A stretch of DNA of 64,000 nt. It comes from Bradyrhizobium lupini (lineage in GTDB: Bacteria > Pseudomonadota > Alphaproteobacteria > Rhizobiales > Xanthobacteraceae). Both the position numbers and the translations under genes were made by a program. Where the stretch lies: NCBI RefSeq assembly GCF_040939785.1, contig NZ_CP162553.1, forward strand, positions 5,103,001 to 5,167,000. Reading direction: 5' to 3'. Below the pieces are notes generated by a model. The model saw only the letters and a list, made by a program, of their open reading frames with translations. It was not told the origin of the DNA and did no database searches. This document shows positions 17,274 to 27,828 of this stretch, one piece after another. Each line of letters starts with the position of its first letter. Position 1 is the first letter of the stretch.

Positions 17274-18389
17274 ATGTCAGAGGACAATTCACCGATCTCG
17301 GCGCGTGAGGCCAAGCGCCTCTTCGCAGGCCTGAAAGGCGCGCAGGGACTGCTGCTCGCGGTCTCCGGCGGGCCCGACTCGGTGGCGCTGATGTGGCTTG
17401 CGGCGCGCTGGCATCGCAGCCTTTCGCGCGGCCCGCGTCTCACCGTAGTCACCATCGACCACGGCTTGCGGCCGGAGGCGGCACGCGAGGCGCGCGAGGT
17501 CAAGCGTCTCGCAACCGGGCTTGGCCTGCCGCACCGGACCGTGCGCTGGCGCGGGGCAAAGCCGAAAACGGGACTGCCGGCCGCCGCGCGCGAAGCTCGC
17601 TACCGCCTGCTTGTGCAGGCCGCGCGCCTCGCCGGTGCGAGCCACGTGCTGACCGCCCACACCCGCGACGACCAGGCCGAGACCCTGTTGATGCGGCTTG
17701 TGCGCGGCAGCGGATTAGCCGGGCTGTCGGCGATGGCCCGTCTCACCGAGCGCGACGGCGTCGTTCTTGCGCGTCCACTGCTCGATGTTCCGAAGTCGCA
17801 GCTGATTGCGACCTTGAAGCGGGCGAAGATCGGCTTTGCCGACGATCCCACCAACCACGACGCTGCCTTTACCCGGCCGCGGCTGCGTGCGCTGCTGCCG
17901 CAGCTCGCGGCGGAGGGCGGTGATGCCCGCAGCCTGGCTCGGCTCGCGGCAAGGCTGGCGCGCGCCAATTTGGCCGTCGAGGTGCTGACCGATGGAGCCG
18001 AGCGCTTCCTCCGTTTGCGGGATCGCGGCGATGCGCCGCAGGCCGGCGTTCGAAGGTTCGAGGCCTCCGGGTTTGCCGCCCTGCCGGAGGAGGTCCGGCT
18101 GCGGATCCTGCTGCGGGCCATCAACGCGTTCGGGCATGAGGGGCCGGCGGAACTCGGCAAGGTCGAATCCCTCCTGGCCGTGCTCGATCAGGCCATTGCC
18201 GCAAGTGCCCGCGCACCCGCAAATGGCCGGCCGGCCCTGAAGCAGACGCTTGCGGGAGCCTTGATCAGCCTTGCCGGGGGACGTATCCGCATCGCCCCGG
18301 CGCCGGCCCGGCGCAAGGGTGGATCAAGGGTGGATAAGGGCGGATCATGGCACCGGCCGTTTCGAGACCGCGCCGTGAGGACACCTTAA
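17274..18389 (+). CDS. tilS: tRNA(Ile)-lysidine synthetase TilS
   Basis: The 371-residue enzyme converts the wobble cytidine of the tRNA-Ile CAU anticodon to lysidine, so that the tRNA reads AUA. The ATP-pyrophosphatase loop SGGPDS is at residues 31-36. TAHTRDDQAETLLMRLVRGSGLAGL and RPLLDVPKSQL are further diagnostic stretches. The C-terminal domain is present but short. It lies between cpoB and ftsH, the usual alphaproteobacterial order. Confidence 0.95.
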   Translation: MSEDNSPISAREAKRLFAGLKGAQGLLLAVSGGPDSVALMWLAARWHRSLSRGPRLTVVTIDHGLRPEAAREAREVKRLATGLGLPHRTVRWRGAKPKTGLPAAAREARYRLLVQAARLAGASHVLTAHTRDDQAETLLMRLVRGSGLAGLSAMARLTERDGVVLARPLLDVPKSQLIATLKRAKIGFADDPTNHDAAFTRPRLRALLPQLAAEGGDARSLARLAARLARANLAVEVLTDGAERFLRLRDRGDAPQAGVRRFEASGFAALPEEVRLRILLRAINAFGHEGPAELGKVESLLAVLDQAIAASARAPANGRPALKQTLAGALISLAGGRIRIAPAPARRKGGSRVDKGGSWHRPFRDRAVRTP

Positions 18390-18443
18390 CCAGGCAGGAA
18401 AAACCCGGACCCGGGCGCCATTATTTCAGCGGGAATCGGACTA

Positions 18444-18466
18444 AGATGGGCTAAATAGTCCCATCT
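18444..18466. repeat. Inverted repeat upstream of ftsH
   Basis: AGATGGG (18444-18450), a 9-base spacer and CCCATCT (18460-18466) form a perfect 7-bp inverted repeat about 10 bases before the candidate ftsH -35 element. There is no T-tract, so an operator or mRNA structure is more likely than a terminator. Confidence 0.4.
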
Positions 18467-18473
18467 CGTTCCC

Positions 18474-18502
18474 TTGGCAGCGACCGGAGCGACACCTAGA
18501 TT
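18474..18502 (+). promoter_or_regulatory. Candidate ftsH promoter
   Basis: TTGGCA (18474-18479) and TAGATT (18497-18502) are separated by 17 bases, a good housekeeping-type arrangement. The -35 is preceded by CCC, so CCCTTGGC could also be read as a heat-shock sigma-32-type element. FtsH is heat-inducible in many bacteria, but the sequence does not decide between the two sigma factors. Confidence 0.5.
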
Positions 18503-18603
18503 GTATGCGTCTAACCGAGAGGATTCCTTGGGGATTTCCTCGCGCTGCCCAAATAACTGCCCAAGGCTCAGGCCGCGATCCGCGCGACCACGAAGGAAGA
18601 TCG

Positions 18604-20526
<1,923 letters not shown>

Positions 20527-20550
20527 TCGCGTACGGCAGATCGAATTGAA

Positions 20551-20578
20551 AAACGCGGCGGAAACGCCGCGTTTTTTG
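20551..20578 (+). terminator. Intrinsic terminator after ftsH
   Basis: AACGCGGCG (20552-20560), a GAAA tetraloop and CGCCGCGTT (20565-20573) form a perfect 9-bp stem followed by a run of T. It is a textbook terminator 25 bases after the ftsH stop. Confidence 0.93.
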
Positions 20579-20618
20579 TTGGTGATGGTGATTTGCGGGT
20601 GGTGCCAACTCAGCGCCC

Positions 20619-20701
20619 CGTCATTGCGAGCGCAGCGAAGAAATCCAGAATAGATCCGCGGTGACAGTCTGGATTTGCTTCACTGCGCTCGCATTGACGA
20701 T
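20619..20701. repeat. Dispersed palindromic intergenic repeat (Bradyrhizobium type)
   Basis: Two arms of about 30 bases face each other: CGTCATTGCGAGCGCAGCGA followed by AGAAATCCAGA, and TCTGGATTTGC followed by TTCACTGCGCTCGCATTGACG. The arms are near-perfect reverse complements around a short spacer. I recognise this as the common palindromic element scattered between genes in Bradyrhizobium-like genomes. It would form a long hairpin if transcribed. Confidence 0.75.
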
Positions 20702-20857
20702 TTTGATGCAGTTGCACTGGAAACTCAGAAGTACGGCAGGCAAAGGTGCCTAAGCGCCGCGCCCACCATCTCTCGCCAATCACGCTAGAAGTGGTGGCAC
20801 ACGCTCTGGAGTTTGCGTCATCACTTCGGCGCCCGCATCGCCAGCCGCAGATTGGAT
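20702..20857. other. Non-coding stretch beyond the repeat
   Basis: Together with the terminator and palindromic repeat, this completes the 331-base gap between ftsH and the frameshifted glycosyltransferase gene. I see no gene or further hairpin in it. Confidence 0.35.
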
Positions 20858-22109
20858 TCAGGAATGCGGCGACATTGCCGGCTCGCCAGACCCTGCCGGA
20901 CTGCGCAACGCGCCGAACACGACGCCGATGAGAGCGACGATGAGGAGCGGCGATAGTCGTCCCGCCGGAATATACACCGCCGGGCTGAGCAACGGCACCA
21001 TCCAGATGCCGAGCCCGATCAGCCAGTCGCGAAAGCGTGGAGCATCGATCGATGCGGCAAGCCACAGCACGACGGCGACCGTCAGCAGCGTCGCGTCATA
21101 AGGGCCCGAATGCGGGGCTGCCAGCACGGTTGCCGCAAGCAGTACGATCAGCTTGTTGTTGGTACTGAGCGAGGAGCGAAAGACCGCGAACGTTGCCGCC
21201 GCGCTCGAAAAGGATCGCGGCCAGCTGAAGGATGGAGGCCAGCCGCTCCGGCAGGCCTAGCAGCATCGCGCAGGCCCACACGCTGTGACCCCAGATGCGG
21301 CCATAGGCCAGCCATTTCGCGTCGGGGCTGACCAGATTGTTGTACGCCTGCGGTATCCACCAGAGCCACAATTCGACGCCAAAAATCATGGCACTTGCAG
21401 CCGCCAATGCGAATGCCGAGCATGCAGCAGCGCACAGGCTGCCATAGCGGCGCGCCCCCATTAGCGCGAGCGGGACGAGCGGGAAGAATTGCGGCTTGAA
21501 ACTCAGCAGCCCGAGGATTGCCCCGGCCAGGAGCGGTCGCGGTCCGAGCAGCCTGACGCCCGCGACCAGCAGTGCGGCAACGAGAAAGGCGCATTGTCCA
21601 TCGGCCAGGTTGAGAGATGCCGATGGCGAGACCAGCACGGCCGCGATGATGTAGGGCGTCAGTTGCGGCTGATCGGACCGGTTGCGAAGCGCCCAGGCCA
21701 GGAAGCCTGCGGTCGCGGCCTGGAATGCGACATAGGAGCCGATGAAGCCAAGCGGCGCGAATGGCAGCAGCAGAACGAGGAAGCCGGGCGGATAGAACCA
21801 TGGACGGAACTCCAGAGGCACCGTGAGCCATGATGCGAACGACTGGTTGAGATAGGCCGTGAACGCGTCACCATCGGTGACCAGCGCAAGATTGCCGGCG
21901 AGCAACGATCTGACGGCGCCGTAAAACACCATCCAGTCGGTGCCGGGAGCGACGTGGTTCAGCCCGATCCAACCGGGATGGGTGAAGGTGGAGATCAGGA
22001 CGCCCCAGGCGAAGAGCGTTGCGATCGAAAACGCTGGCAGCATCACGAGAGGAATTCCGATCCAGCGGCGCGATGGACCGGATATCGGCTGCTGAGCTGA
22101 CGCGCTCAC
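20858..22109 (-). pseudogene. Glycosyltransferase family 87 (DUF2029) protein, frameshifted
   Basis: This polytopic membrane protein resembles GT87/DUF2029 enzymes, which move sugars from polyprenyl-phosphate donors. The frame from 22109 gives about 300 residues with some eight hydrophobic segments (GTDWMVFYGA, FRPWFYPPGF and FKPQFFPLVPL are visible motifs), then shifts to unrelated sequence. Continuing from 21208 in the next frame restores a membrane-protein ending (SSAAATFAVFRSSLSTNN, then AAPHSGPYD and two more helices) to 20858, for about 416 residues in all. The break is an apparent extra base in an A4 run (plus strand 21208-21211). Its start overlaps the stop of the upstream membrane-protein gene by 4 bases, so the two are probably translationally coupled. 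Confidence 0.72.
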
Positions 22110-23620
22110 TTGACGGCTTCCCTCGAGGACTCCGCTTCCGGCATCGCGCCGGCCTCTGTGCCGCCGGTTCGCACGTGGATCACGGCGATGTTGTCCGCGT
22201 AGAGCCGCTTCCAGCCCTTGATGTGGTCCAGCACCTGGGCGGCCGGTGCGTCCGCGACCATGAGCGTGGCGTCGATCTGGTACGCGTCGAGCAGCCGCGT
22301 CAGACTGTCGAGCTTCTTGAGCTCCACGGCCTTGAAGACGTCCATGGCGAAGGTTTCGCCGTAGAGCTCGGCGCGGCCGTCGATGAAGACCGGGATGTCA
22401 CGCGAGATCAGATAGCCGCCGAACTGGTAGGCGTTGAAGATGCGTTGCGCCTTGCGTTTCTCGAGCAGATCGACGGCGGCGACCGGTGTCTGATCCATCG
22501 TGAAGGTGAAGCGGTGATGCGCCATGTAGAGTGAGGTCGAGGTCCAGCCTGCGGCCACGATCATCAGCGCGCCGGTCGCGGTGACGTAACGGGCAGCCCA
22601 ACTCTCGCCGCCCTGCGTGCCAGGCTGCGGCAGCGCAGACCGTTCGCCGAGGGGCTTGGCCAGCACCAGCGGCACCAGGAAGGCGAAGGCCTCGATGCTC
22701 CTGACGTGGGTGAGCGCCATCCAGGTCAGAAGCAGGATCAGAAGAATACGCGGGGGCGAGAGCGTCAGGCCGCGATACAGCCCGATCGCAATCAGGCCGA
22801 ACAGCGCGCCTTCGAATGCGTTGAAGGAGGCGAAGTTCGCGGGCGCCCACTCGGAGATGATCGTCAGCAGCTCGCCCAGATTGAGGATGTTGATCGCGCC
22901 GAGCAATGTGCGCCAGCCATAAGGCGTGACGCAGCTTGCGGCGAGTGCCGCAACACCGAACAGGAACCAGCGCGACAGCAGTCGGACCTGCTTGCCGGAC
23001 TCCATGCCCCAGAGCGCCACAAATGACATCGGGCCGATCAGGGCCAGGCCCAGCACGAAGCCGCCATGCAGGTTCGACCACAGGGACATCAGCGGCAGCC
23101 AGTACCATGACGGGGCGCCCTTGCGGTCGGCTGCGGCCATCAATACGCCGACCCACGCGATCATCACGGGCAGCGCCAGCATGTGTGGCCGCGCCAGAAC
23201 GTGGTGCAGCGACAGCAACAGCGCGAACATCGCGAACAGAACCGCTCGCGGAATTTCCAGATGGGCCTCGAGCAGGCCGACCAGCATCGCCGCCGACAAT
23301 GCGACCGCAAGCGCGGTGAGGATCACCGGGCCGGCCCAATCCCATTGCGCATAGGAGAGGGCGAACAGGACCTGCGACAGCCATGAGGTCGAAACCCAGG
23401 GCGCCCCCGGACGGGTGAAGGAATAGAAGTCCGTGTAGGGAAGCGCCTGGTGATCGAGGATCCATTGTCCGATCTTGATCTGCCAGAGCGAGTCGGAGTC
23501 CTGAAGCAGCGTGTCGCCGACATACACGAAGAAGAGATAGGCGCCCGCACCGACGCACAGCGGCACCAGGGCTCGCGCACGACCCTGCACCGTGATGCTG
23601 TTGGCAAAGGAAAGGGACAT
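22106..23620 (-). CDS. Polytopic membrane protein, possible glycosyltransferase-like
   Basis: The product of about 504 residues has some ten hydrophobic segments followed by a soluble C-terminal domain of about 130 residues. The first periplasmic loop reads GDTLLQDSDSLWQIKIGQWILDH and SFTRPGAPWVSTSWLSQ, which recalls the acidic first loop of GT-C-fold enzymes. No family is certain. I chose the ATG at 23620 because GAGG lies just upstream. It overlaps the GT87 gene downstream by 4 bases, suggesting that they act together, perhaps in glycosylation of an envelope molecule. Confidence 0.65.
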   Translation of the reverse strand: MSLSFANSITVQGRARALVPLCVGAGAYLFFVYVGDTLLQDSDSLWQIKIGQWILDHQALPYTDFYSFTRPGAPWVSTSWLSQVLFALSYAQWDWAGPVILTALAVALSAAMLVGLLEAHLEIPRAVLFAMFALLLSLHHVLARPHMLALPVMIAWVGVLMAAADRKGAPSWYWLPLMSLWSNLHGGFVLGLALIGPMSFVALWGMESGKQVRLLSRWFLFGVAALAASCVTPYGWRTLLGAINILNLGELLTIISEWAPANFASFNAFEGALFGLIAIGLYRGLTLSPPRILLILLLTWMALTHVRSIEAFAFLVPLVLAKPLGERSALPQPGTQGGESWAARYVTATGALMIVAAGWTSTSLYMAHHRFTFTMDQTPVAAVDLLEKRKAQRIFNAYQFGGYLISRDIPVFIDGRAELYGETFAMDVFKAVELKKLDSLTRLLDAYQIDATLMVADAPAAQVLDHIKGWKRLYADNIAVIHVRTGGTEAGAMPEAESSREAVK

Positions 23621-23796
23621 GCCGCCTCGTCGTCCTGGTGTTTTTGTCGTTGTGCCGAGCGATCGACATTGGACCACGGCGGTCATAATTCCGGGTAAAC
23701 CGGTGAGGCGGGGCCGGCTTGATGTCTCGACAATTTAACGGATCGTTTTAGATTTCGGTTTACCATCGACGCATACACGCAAACCGCTCTGTGTTT

Positions 23797-23817
23797 CCGC
23801 AGTCGAATTAACTGCGG
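23797..23817. repeat. Inverted repeat upstream of the Flp pilin gene
   Basis: CCGCAGT (23797-23803), a 7-base AT-rich spacer and ACTGCGG (23811-23817) form a perfect inverted repeat about 100 bases before the pilin start. With no T-tract it is more likely an operator or leader hairpin than a terminator. Confidence 0.4.
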
Positions 23818-23918
23818 CGCAATTCTTTGCCTCTACGTTCGGTTCCATGGTCAAGCGGCGCTGGGAAGCCCAAAAGACCAGATCAGTTGTAGCCTCGTGT
23901 ACTCATTTGGAGCTCTTT

Positions 23919-24083
23919 ATGAAGAACCTCGTTGCGCGTTTTGCGAAAGATGAATCCGGCGCCACCGCTATTGAATACGGTCTGATCGCCGCCGGCATTG
24001 CGCTGGCGATCATCACTGTCGTCAATAACCTGGGCACCACGTTGAACGCCAAGTTCACCTCGATCTCGAGCAGCCTCAAGTAA
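23919..24083 (+). CDS. Flp family type IVb pilin
   Basis: This 54-residue prepilin has a basic leader (MKNLVARFAKDESG) and the Flp processing site G-ATAIEYGLIAAGIA, with the Glu-Tyr pair that defines Flp pilins, then a hydrophobic helix and a short polar tail. Mature Flp subunits build Tad pili used for surface attachment. I chose the ATG at 23919 because GGAG at 23909 is well spaced. No tad/cpa assembly gene is nearby, so the assembly machinery must be elsewhere. A strong terminator follows directly, which indicates a short monocistronic transcript. Confidence 0.92.
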   Translation: MKNLVARFAKDESGATAIEYGLIAAGIALAIITVVNNLGTTLNAKFTSISSSLK

Positions 24084-24104
24084 CGCTGTACGAATCGCGA
24101 ATTC

Positions 24105-24135
24105 AAAGAGCCCCTTGACGGGGCTCTTTTCTTTT
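24105..24135 (+). terminator. Intrinsic terminator after the Flp pilin gene
   Basis: AAAGAGCCCC (24105-24114), a 5-base loop and GGGGCTCTTT (24120-24129) form a perfect 10-bp stem followed by T-rich sequence. Confidence 0.93.
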
Positions 24136-24307
24136 GGCGGACGATTTCCGGATCTGAGAAGTCGTGAAGCTGTAGCAAGCTTGTAGGGCGGCAAAGCGTC
24201 TGCCGCGGCTCCGAAGCGCAGGCGTTCCCACCGTCGAGAACATTGAACATTGAAAGTTACCGGCGGGCACGCCGCTACGCGCGGACCCTAGGGCAACTTG
24301 TCGGCTG

Positions 24308-25291
24308 TCATTCCGCGAGGCCGGGCTGCCAGACCGCCGACGGCGCAGGCGCGGCAGACGTTTGCTGCGCGCGGCGGTGCCATTCGAGATAGAATTTCGC
24401 CGCCCAGATCGACGCTGCGGCGACTGCGATTCCGCCGGCGACGTCGATGACGTAATGCGCGCCGATCACCGGTGTTGCCGCAATCATCAGCAGATTGAGC
24501 GCAGCCGCGATGCCGCCGAGGCCGCGCACCGGCCACAGCGCCCACATGTAGAGCACGGCGGATGCGGCGTGGAAGCTCGGAAACGAGACAATGCCGGCGA
24601 GGAAGAACAACTGGAGCTCGTGCAGGCTACCGTCGCGAAGCGCGAGGATGTCGCGCAACTGCCCGGCATAGACCGCGGTGTTGATTTCGGGAAAATGCGC
24701 GGCGGACAGCTGCAGCCCCCAATAGGTGCCGATCGCGGGCACGACGGCGGAGATCGCGATGGTGACTGCGAGCGCGAGGCTCATCGCGAGCATGAACAAT
24801 TGCAGCCGCATATAGTGCGCCGTCAGTGCCAGCACGACGGGAATGCCGAGCAGCGGCAATTTGATCAGCCCATATCCGCGAGCCAGGCAGTCCGCGAGCC
24901 AGGGATGGTCGTTGACGTATCGCGCGATCGGTTCAGGATCGAGGCCGAGTGCACGGTCGATCGCAAGCAGCGCCTGGTCCTGCAGCGGCCAGTTCAGCTT
25001 GGCCGCGACATAGCTGAGCGGTCCGACGATGGCGCAGGTGAGAATGATCTGTCCGATCGTTCCGAGCGAAAACAGCAGCTTCGGGTCAGCAAGCTCGCCT
25101 TTGACGATGCGATGGCCATAGGCCAGCGCGAGCAAGACTGCAGCAACTGCCAGCGTCACCCAATAGGCGACTGGTTCGAGGCTCAGGCCGGTGAAGGCGA
25201 GGCCCAGCGCCAGCAGGCTGCCCATGGCTGCGATGGGAAGCCAGTTCAGGTGGAAGAGCTGCCAGGCGGTCCGGGCATCCGTGTCGACCAT
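24308..25291 (-). CDS. PAP2 superfamily membrane protein
   Basis: The 327-residue protein has about nine hydrophobic segments. Near the C terminus it carries SFPSFHAAS and GAHYVIDVAGG, matching the PSxH and HxxxD active-site motifs of PAP2-type lipid phosphatases and Aur1/Ipt1-like transferases. The upstream KxxxxxxRP motif of classical PAP2 enzymes is not evident, as in the PAP2_3 subgroup. It probably acts on a lipid phosphate or phosphoinositol-type head group at the membrane. It stands alone; the start lacks a strong ribosome binding site. Confidence 0.8.
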   Translation of the reverse strand: MVDTDARTAWQLFHLNWLPIAAMGSLLALGLAFTGLSLEPVAYWVTLAVAAVLLALAYGHRIVKGELADPKLLFSLGTIGQIILTCAIVGPLSYVAAKLNWPLQDQALLAIDRALGLDPEPIARYVNDHPWLADCLARGYGLIKLPLLGIPVVLALTAHYMRLQLFMLAMSLALAVTIAISAVVPAIGTYWGLQLSAAHFPEINTAVYAGQLRDILALRDGSLHELQLFFLAGIVSFPSFHAASAVLYMWALWPVRGLGGIAAALNLLMIAATPVIGAHYVIDVAGGIAVAAASIWAAKFYLEWHRRAQQTSAAPAPSAVWQPGLAE

Positions 25292-25560
25292 GCTGCACCG
25301 AGGTGGGATCGCGATACCGCAGCACAGTCGCGGAGCAGGTTTAAGATGGCGGTAACGATCGTGGTTACCCCTTCACCAAAGCAGTTCGCGACGTTTTTAG
25401 CTGTTTGAGCTCGCGTTTTTTTTTGCGTGACGCTTCATGCATTTGCACCTTGTCATCCACTCTGAATAGTTGTTCAGTCCTTGCGGGGCGATTTGCGATA
25501 TCAGTGACGAAGCGTTCGGCCGCAGGGCGTGCGACCGGCGTGTGGGACAGGAAGCGCGCC

Positions 25561-26253
25561 ATGGTTTATCGGCGGACGCATCAAGTGGTGAAGCGCCTTG
25601 CGGCCCGGCGCAGTGCGATACTGGCGGCGGCGCGGGAGGCGGCGGCGGAAGGCGGGATGGCGGCGGTGCAGATTGCGCCAGTCGCGGTTCGCGCCGGCGT
25701 CGCTGCGGGTACGGTCTACCGCTACTTCCCCTCCAAGGCCGATTTGATCTCCGAGTTGATTGCCGAAGTCTCCCGCGACGAGCTCACGGCGATCCGGCGA
25801 GCCGCCGATGCCGCGCCGGGGCCGTCCTCGGCGCTGGCGGCGGCGGTCACCACCGTGGCTGTCCATACCCTGTCACAGCGCAGGCTCGCCTGGGGCATCC
25901 TGGCCGAGCCGGTCGATGTCGATGTCAGCGCTTCACGTCTCGCCAGTCGGCGCGAGATCGCGGGCGAGATGGCCTCGCGGATCGACGCCGCCGTGCGCGC
26001 CGGCCACCTGCCGGCGCAGGACACGGCCCTTGCTGCCACCGCGCTGCTCGGCGCGCTGCACGAGGCCCTGGTCGGACCGCTCGCGCCGGACAATCTCGAC
26101 GATCCCGCCAGGATGCGCGATGCCGTGCAGACCGTGACGCTGCTGGCGCTCCGCGCGGTCGGCGTCATGGACGCCCGCGCCAGGGGCTCGTCGTGCAGCA
26201 GACGCTGCTGCCGACGGCGAAAGCGCTGGTTGGGGCCTAAAACGTCATCCTGA
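25561..26253 (+). CDS. TetR/AcrR family transcriptional regulator, C-terminal frameshift likely
   Basis: This is a TetR regulator of about 226-230 residues with the helix-turn-helix near residues 18-60 (ILAAAREAAAEGG, VAVRAGVAAGTVYRYFPSKADLI). AGGAAG precedes the ATG at 25561. The last 20 residues (CSRRCCRRRKRW) look unnatural. If one G is added to the GGGG run at 26183-26186, the end becomes GLVVQQTLLPTAKALVGA with a stop at 26240, a more natural C terminus. DNA binding should be unaffected. There is no adjacent divergent target gene; the ligand is unknown. Confidence 0.85.
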   Translation: MVYRRTHQVVKRLAARRSAILAAAREAAAEGGMAAVQIAPVAVRAGVAAGTVYRYFPSKADLISELIAEVSRDELTAIRRAADAAPGPSSALAAAVTTVAVHTLSQRRLAWGILAEPVDVDVSASRLASRREIAGEMASRIDAAVRAGHLPAQDTALAATALLGALHEALVGPLAPDNLDDPARMRDAVQTVTLLALRAVGVMDARARGSSCSRRCCRRRKRWLGPKTSS

Positions 26254-26391
26254 TCGACCGGCGGACCTGATCGCGCCCAGGCCGTTGCTCGAGCTCGCCT
26301 TTTCAAAAAACCTCAGCACATCCGCCGGACTCGCCGGCTACTGTGCATGGGGTTGTTTTCGACATTTTTTGTTTGCCGGGTGCCGGCGGAG

Positions 26392-27828
26392 CTAGATATT
26401 CGCTTCGCCCTCGGGGCCGACCGAGGCGATGCGCACCATGTTGGTGGTGCCGGGGATGCCGAGCGGCACGCCGGCGACGATGATCACGCGCTGGCCCGCC
26501 CGGACGAAGCCGTCGCGGAACGCGATCTGGCCGGCGCGGCTCACCATGTCGTCCTGGTCGCGCGCATCTTCTGCCACCACGCAATGTATGCCCCAGACGA
26601 CCGACAGCCGGCGTCCCGCCGCGACGTTCGGCGTGATCGCCACGATCGGCGGCTTCGGCCGCTCGCGCGCCACGCGCACGGCGGTCGATCCCGAACTGGT
26701 CCAGCAGATCAGGGCCGGCAGGTCGAGCGTCTCGGCGATCTGCCGCGCAGCGTCCGCGATGGCATCGCCGGCGGTGGCTTCCGGGGCCGGGCGCTGTGCG
26801 GTGATGACGGAGCGATAAATCGGGTCGCGCTCGACCTCCTCGCCGATGCGATTCATGGTCGAGACGGCCTCGACCGGGAATTTGCCGGCCGCCGATTCCG
26901 CCGACAGCATGATGGCGTCGGCACCTTCGTAGACGGCGGTGGCGACGTCGGAGACCTCGGCGCGGGTCGGCACCGGCGACTGGATCATCGATTCCAGCAT
27001 CTGGGTCGCGATCACCACCGGCTTGCCGGCGCGCCGCGCCATGCGCGTCATCTGCTTCTGCAGGCTCGGCACGCGTTCCAGCGGCAGCTCGACGCCGAGG
27101 TCGCCGCGCGCCACCATCAGGGCGTCGGAGGCGTCGATGATGTCGGCGAGGCGATCGATCGCCTGCGGCTTCTCGATCTTGGCCATCACCGCCGCACGGC
27201 CGCGGATCATCTTCTTGGCCTCGAGCACGTCGTCGGCGCGCTGCACGAAGGACAGCGCGATCCAGTCGACGCCGGTGACCAGCGCCGCTTCGAGATCGGC
27301 GCGGTCCTTCGGCGTCATCGCCGAGACCGGCAGGTCGGTGTCGGGCAGGCTGACGCCTTTGCGGTCGGACATCCGGCCGCCGACCACGACGCGCGTCACC
27401 GCGTGCTCCTTCGAGGTCTCCTCGGCGATCAGCCGCACCTTGCCGTCGTCGAGCAGCAGCGCGTGGCCCGGCCGCAGCGCGGCCAGGATCTCCGGATGCG
27501 GGAGCTGGACGCGGGTGGTGTCGCCCGGCGCCTTGTCGGAATCGAGCGTGAAGGTCTGGCCATTCTGGAGCTGGACCGCGCCTTCGGCGAAGGCACCGAG
27601 CCGGAGCTTTGGCCCCTGGAGATCGACCAGAATGCCGATCGGCCTTCCATAGCTGCTCTCGACGTTGCGGATCGTCGCCACCAGCTCGCGCATCTTGTCA
27701 TGCGGGGTGTGGCTCATGTTGATGCGGAAGAGGTCGGCGCCGGCCTCGAACAGGCGGCGGATCATCGCGAGGTCCGAAGAAGCGGGTCCAAGGGTCGCGA
27801 GAATCTTGATACGGCGAAGACGCCTCAT
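26392..27828 (-). CDS. pyk: Pyruvate kinase
   Basis: The 478-residue enzyme catalyses the last step of glycolysis, phosphoenolpyruvate plus ADP to pyruvate plus ATP. Diagnostic stretches are KILATLGPASS, FRINMSHT, VDLQGPKLRLG, the catalytic MAKIEKPQAI with Lys and the metal-binding Glu, VARGDLGVE, IATQMLESM, and SAESAAGKFPVEAV. The C-terminal domain is complete. Its start overlaps the stop of the DUF1036 gene by 4 bases, so the two are translationally coupled. Confidence 0.97.
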   Translation of the reverse strand: MRRLRRIKILATLGPASSDLAMIRRLFEAGADLFRINMSHTPHDKMRELVATIRNVESSYGRPIGILVDLQGPKLRLGAFAEGAVQLQNGQTFTLDSDKAPGDTTRVQLPHPEILAALRPGHALLLDDGKVRLIAEETSKEHAVTRVVVGGRMSDRKGVSLPDTDLPVSAMTPKDRADLEAALVTGVDWIALSFVQRADDVLEAKKMIRGRAAVMAKIEKPQAIDRLADIIDASDALMVARGDLGVELPLERVPSLQKQMTRMARRAGKPVVIATQMLESMIQSPVPTRAEVSDVATAVYEGADAIMLSAESAAGKFPVEAVSTMNRIGEEVERDPIYRSVITAQRPAPEATAGDAIADAARQIAETLDLPALICWTSSGSTAVRVARERPKPPIVAITPNVAAGRRLSVVWGIHCVVAEDARDQDDMVSRAGQIAFRDGFVRAGQRVIIVAGVPLGIPGTTNMVRIASVGPEGEANI

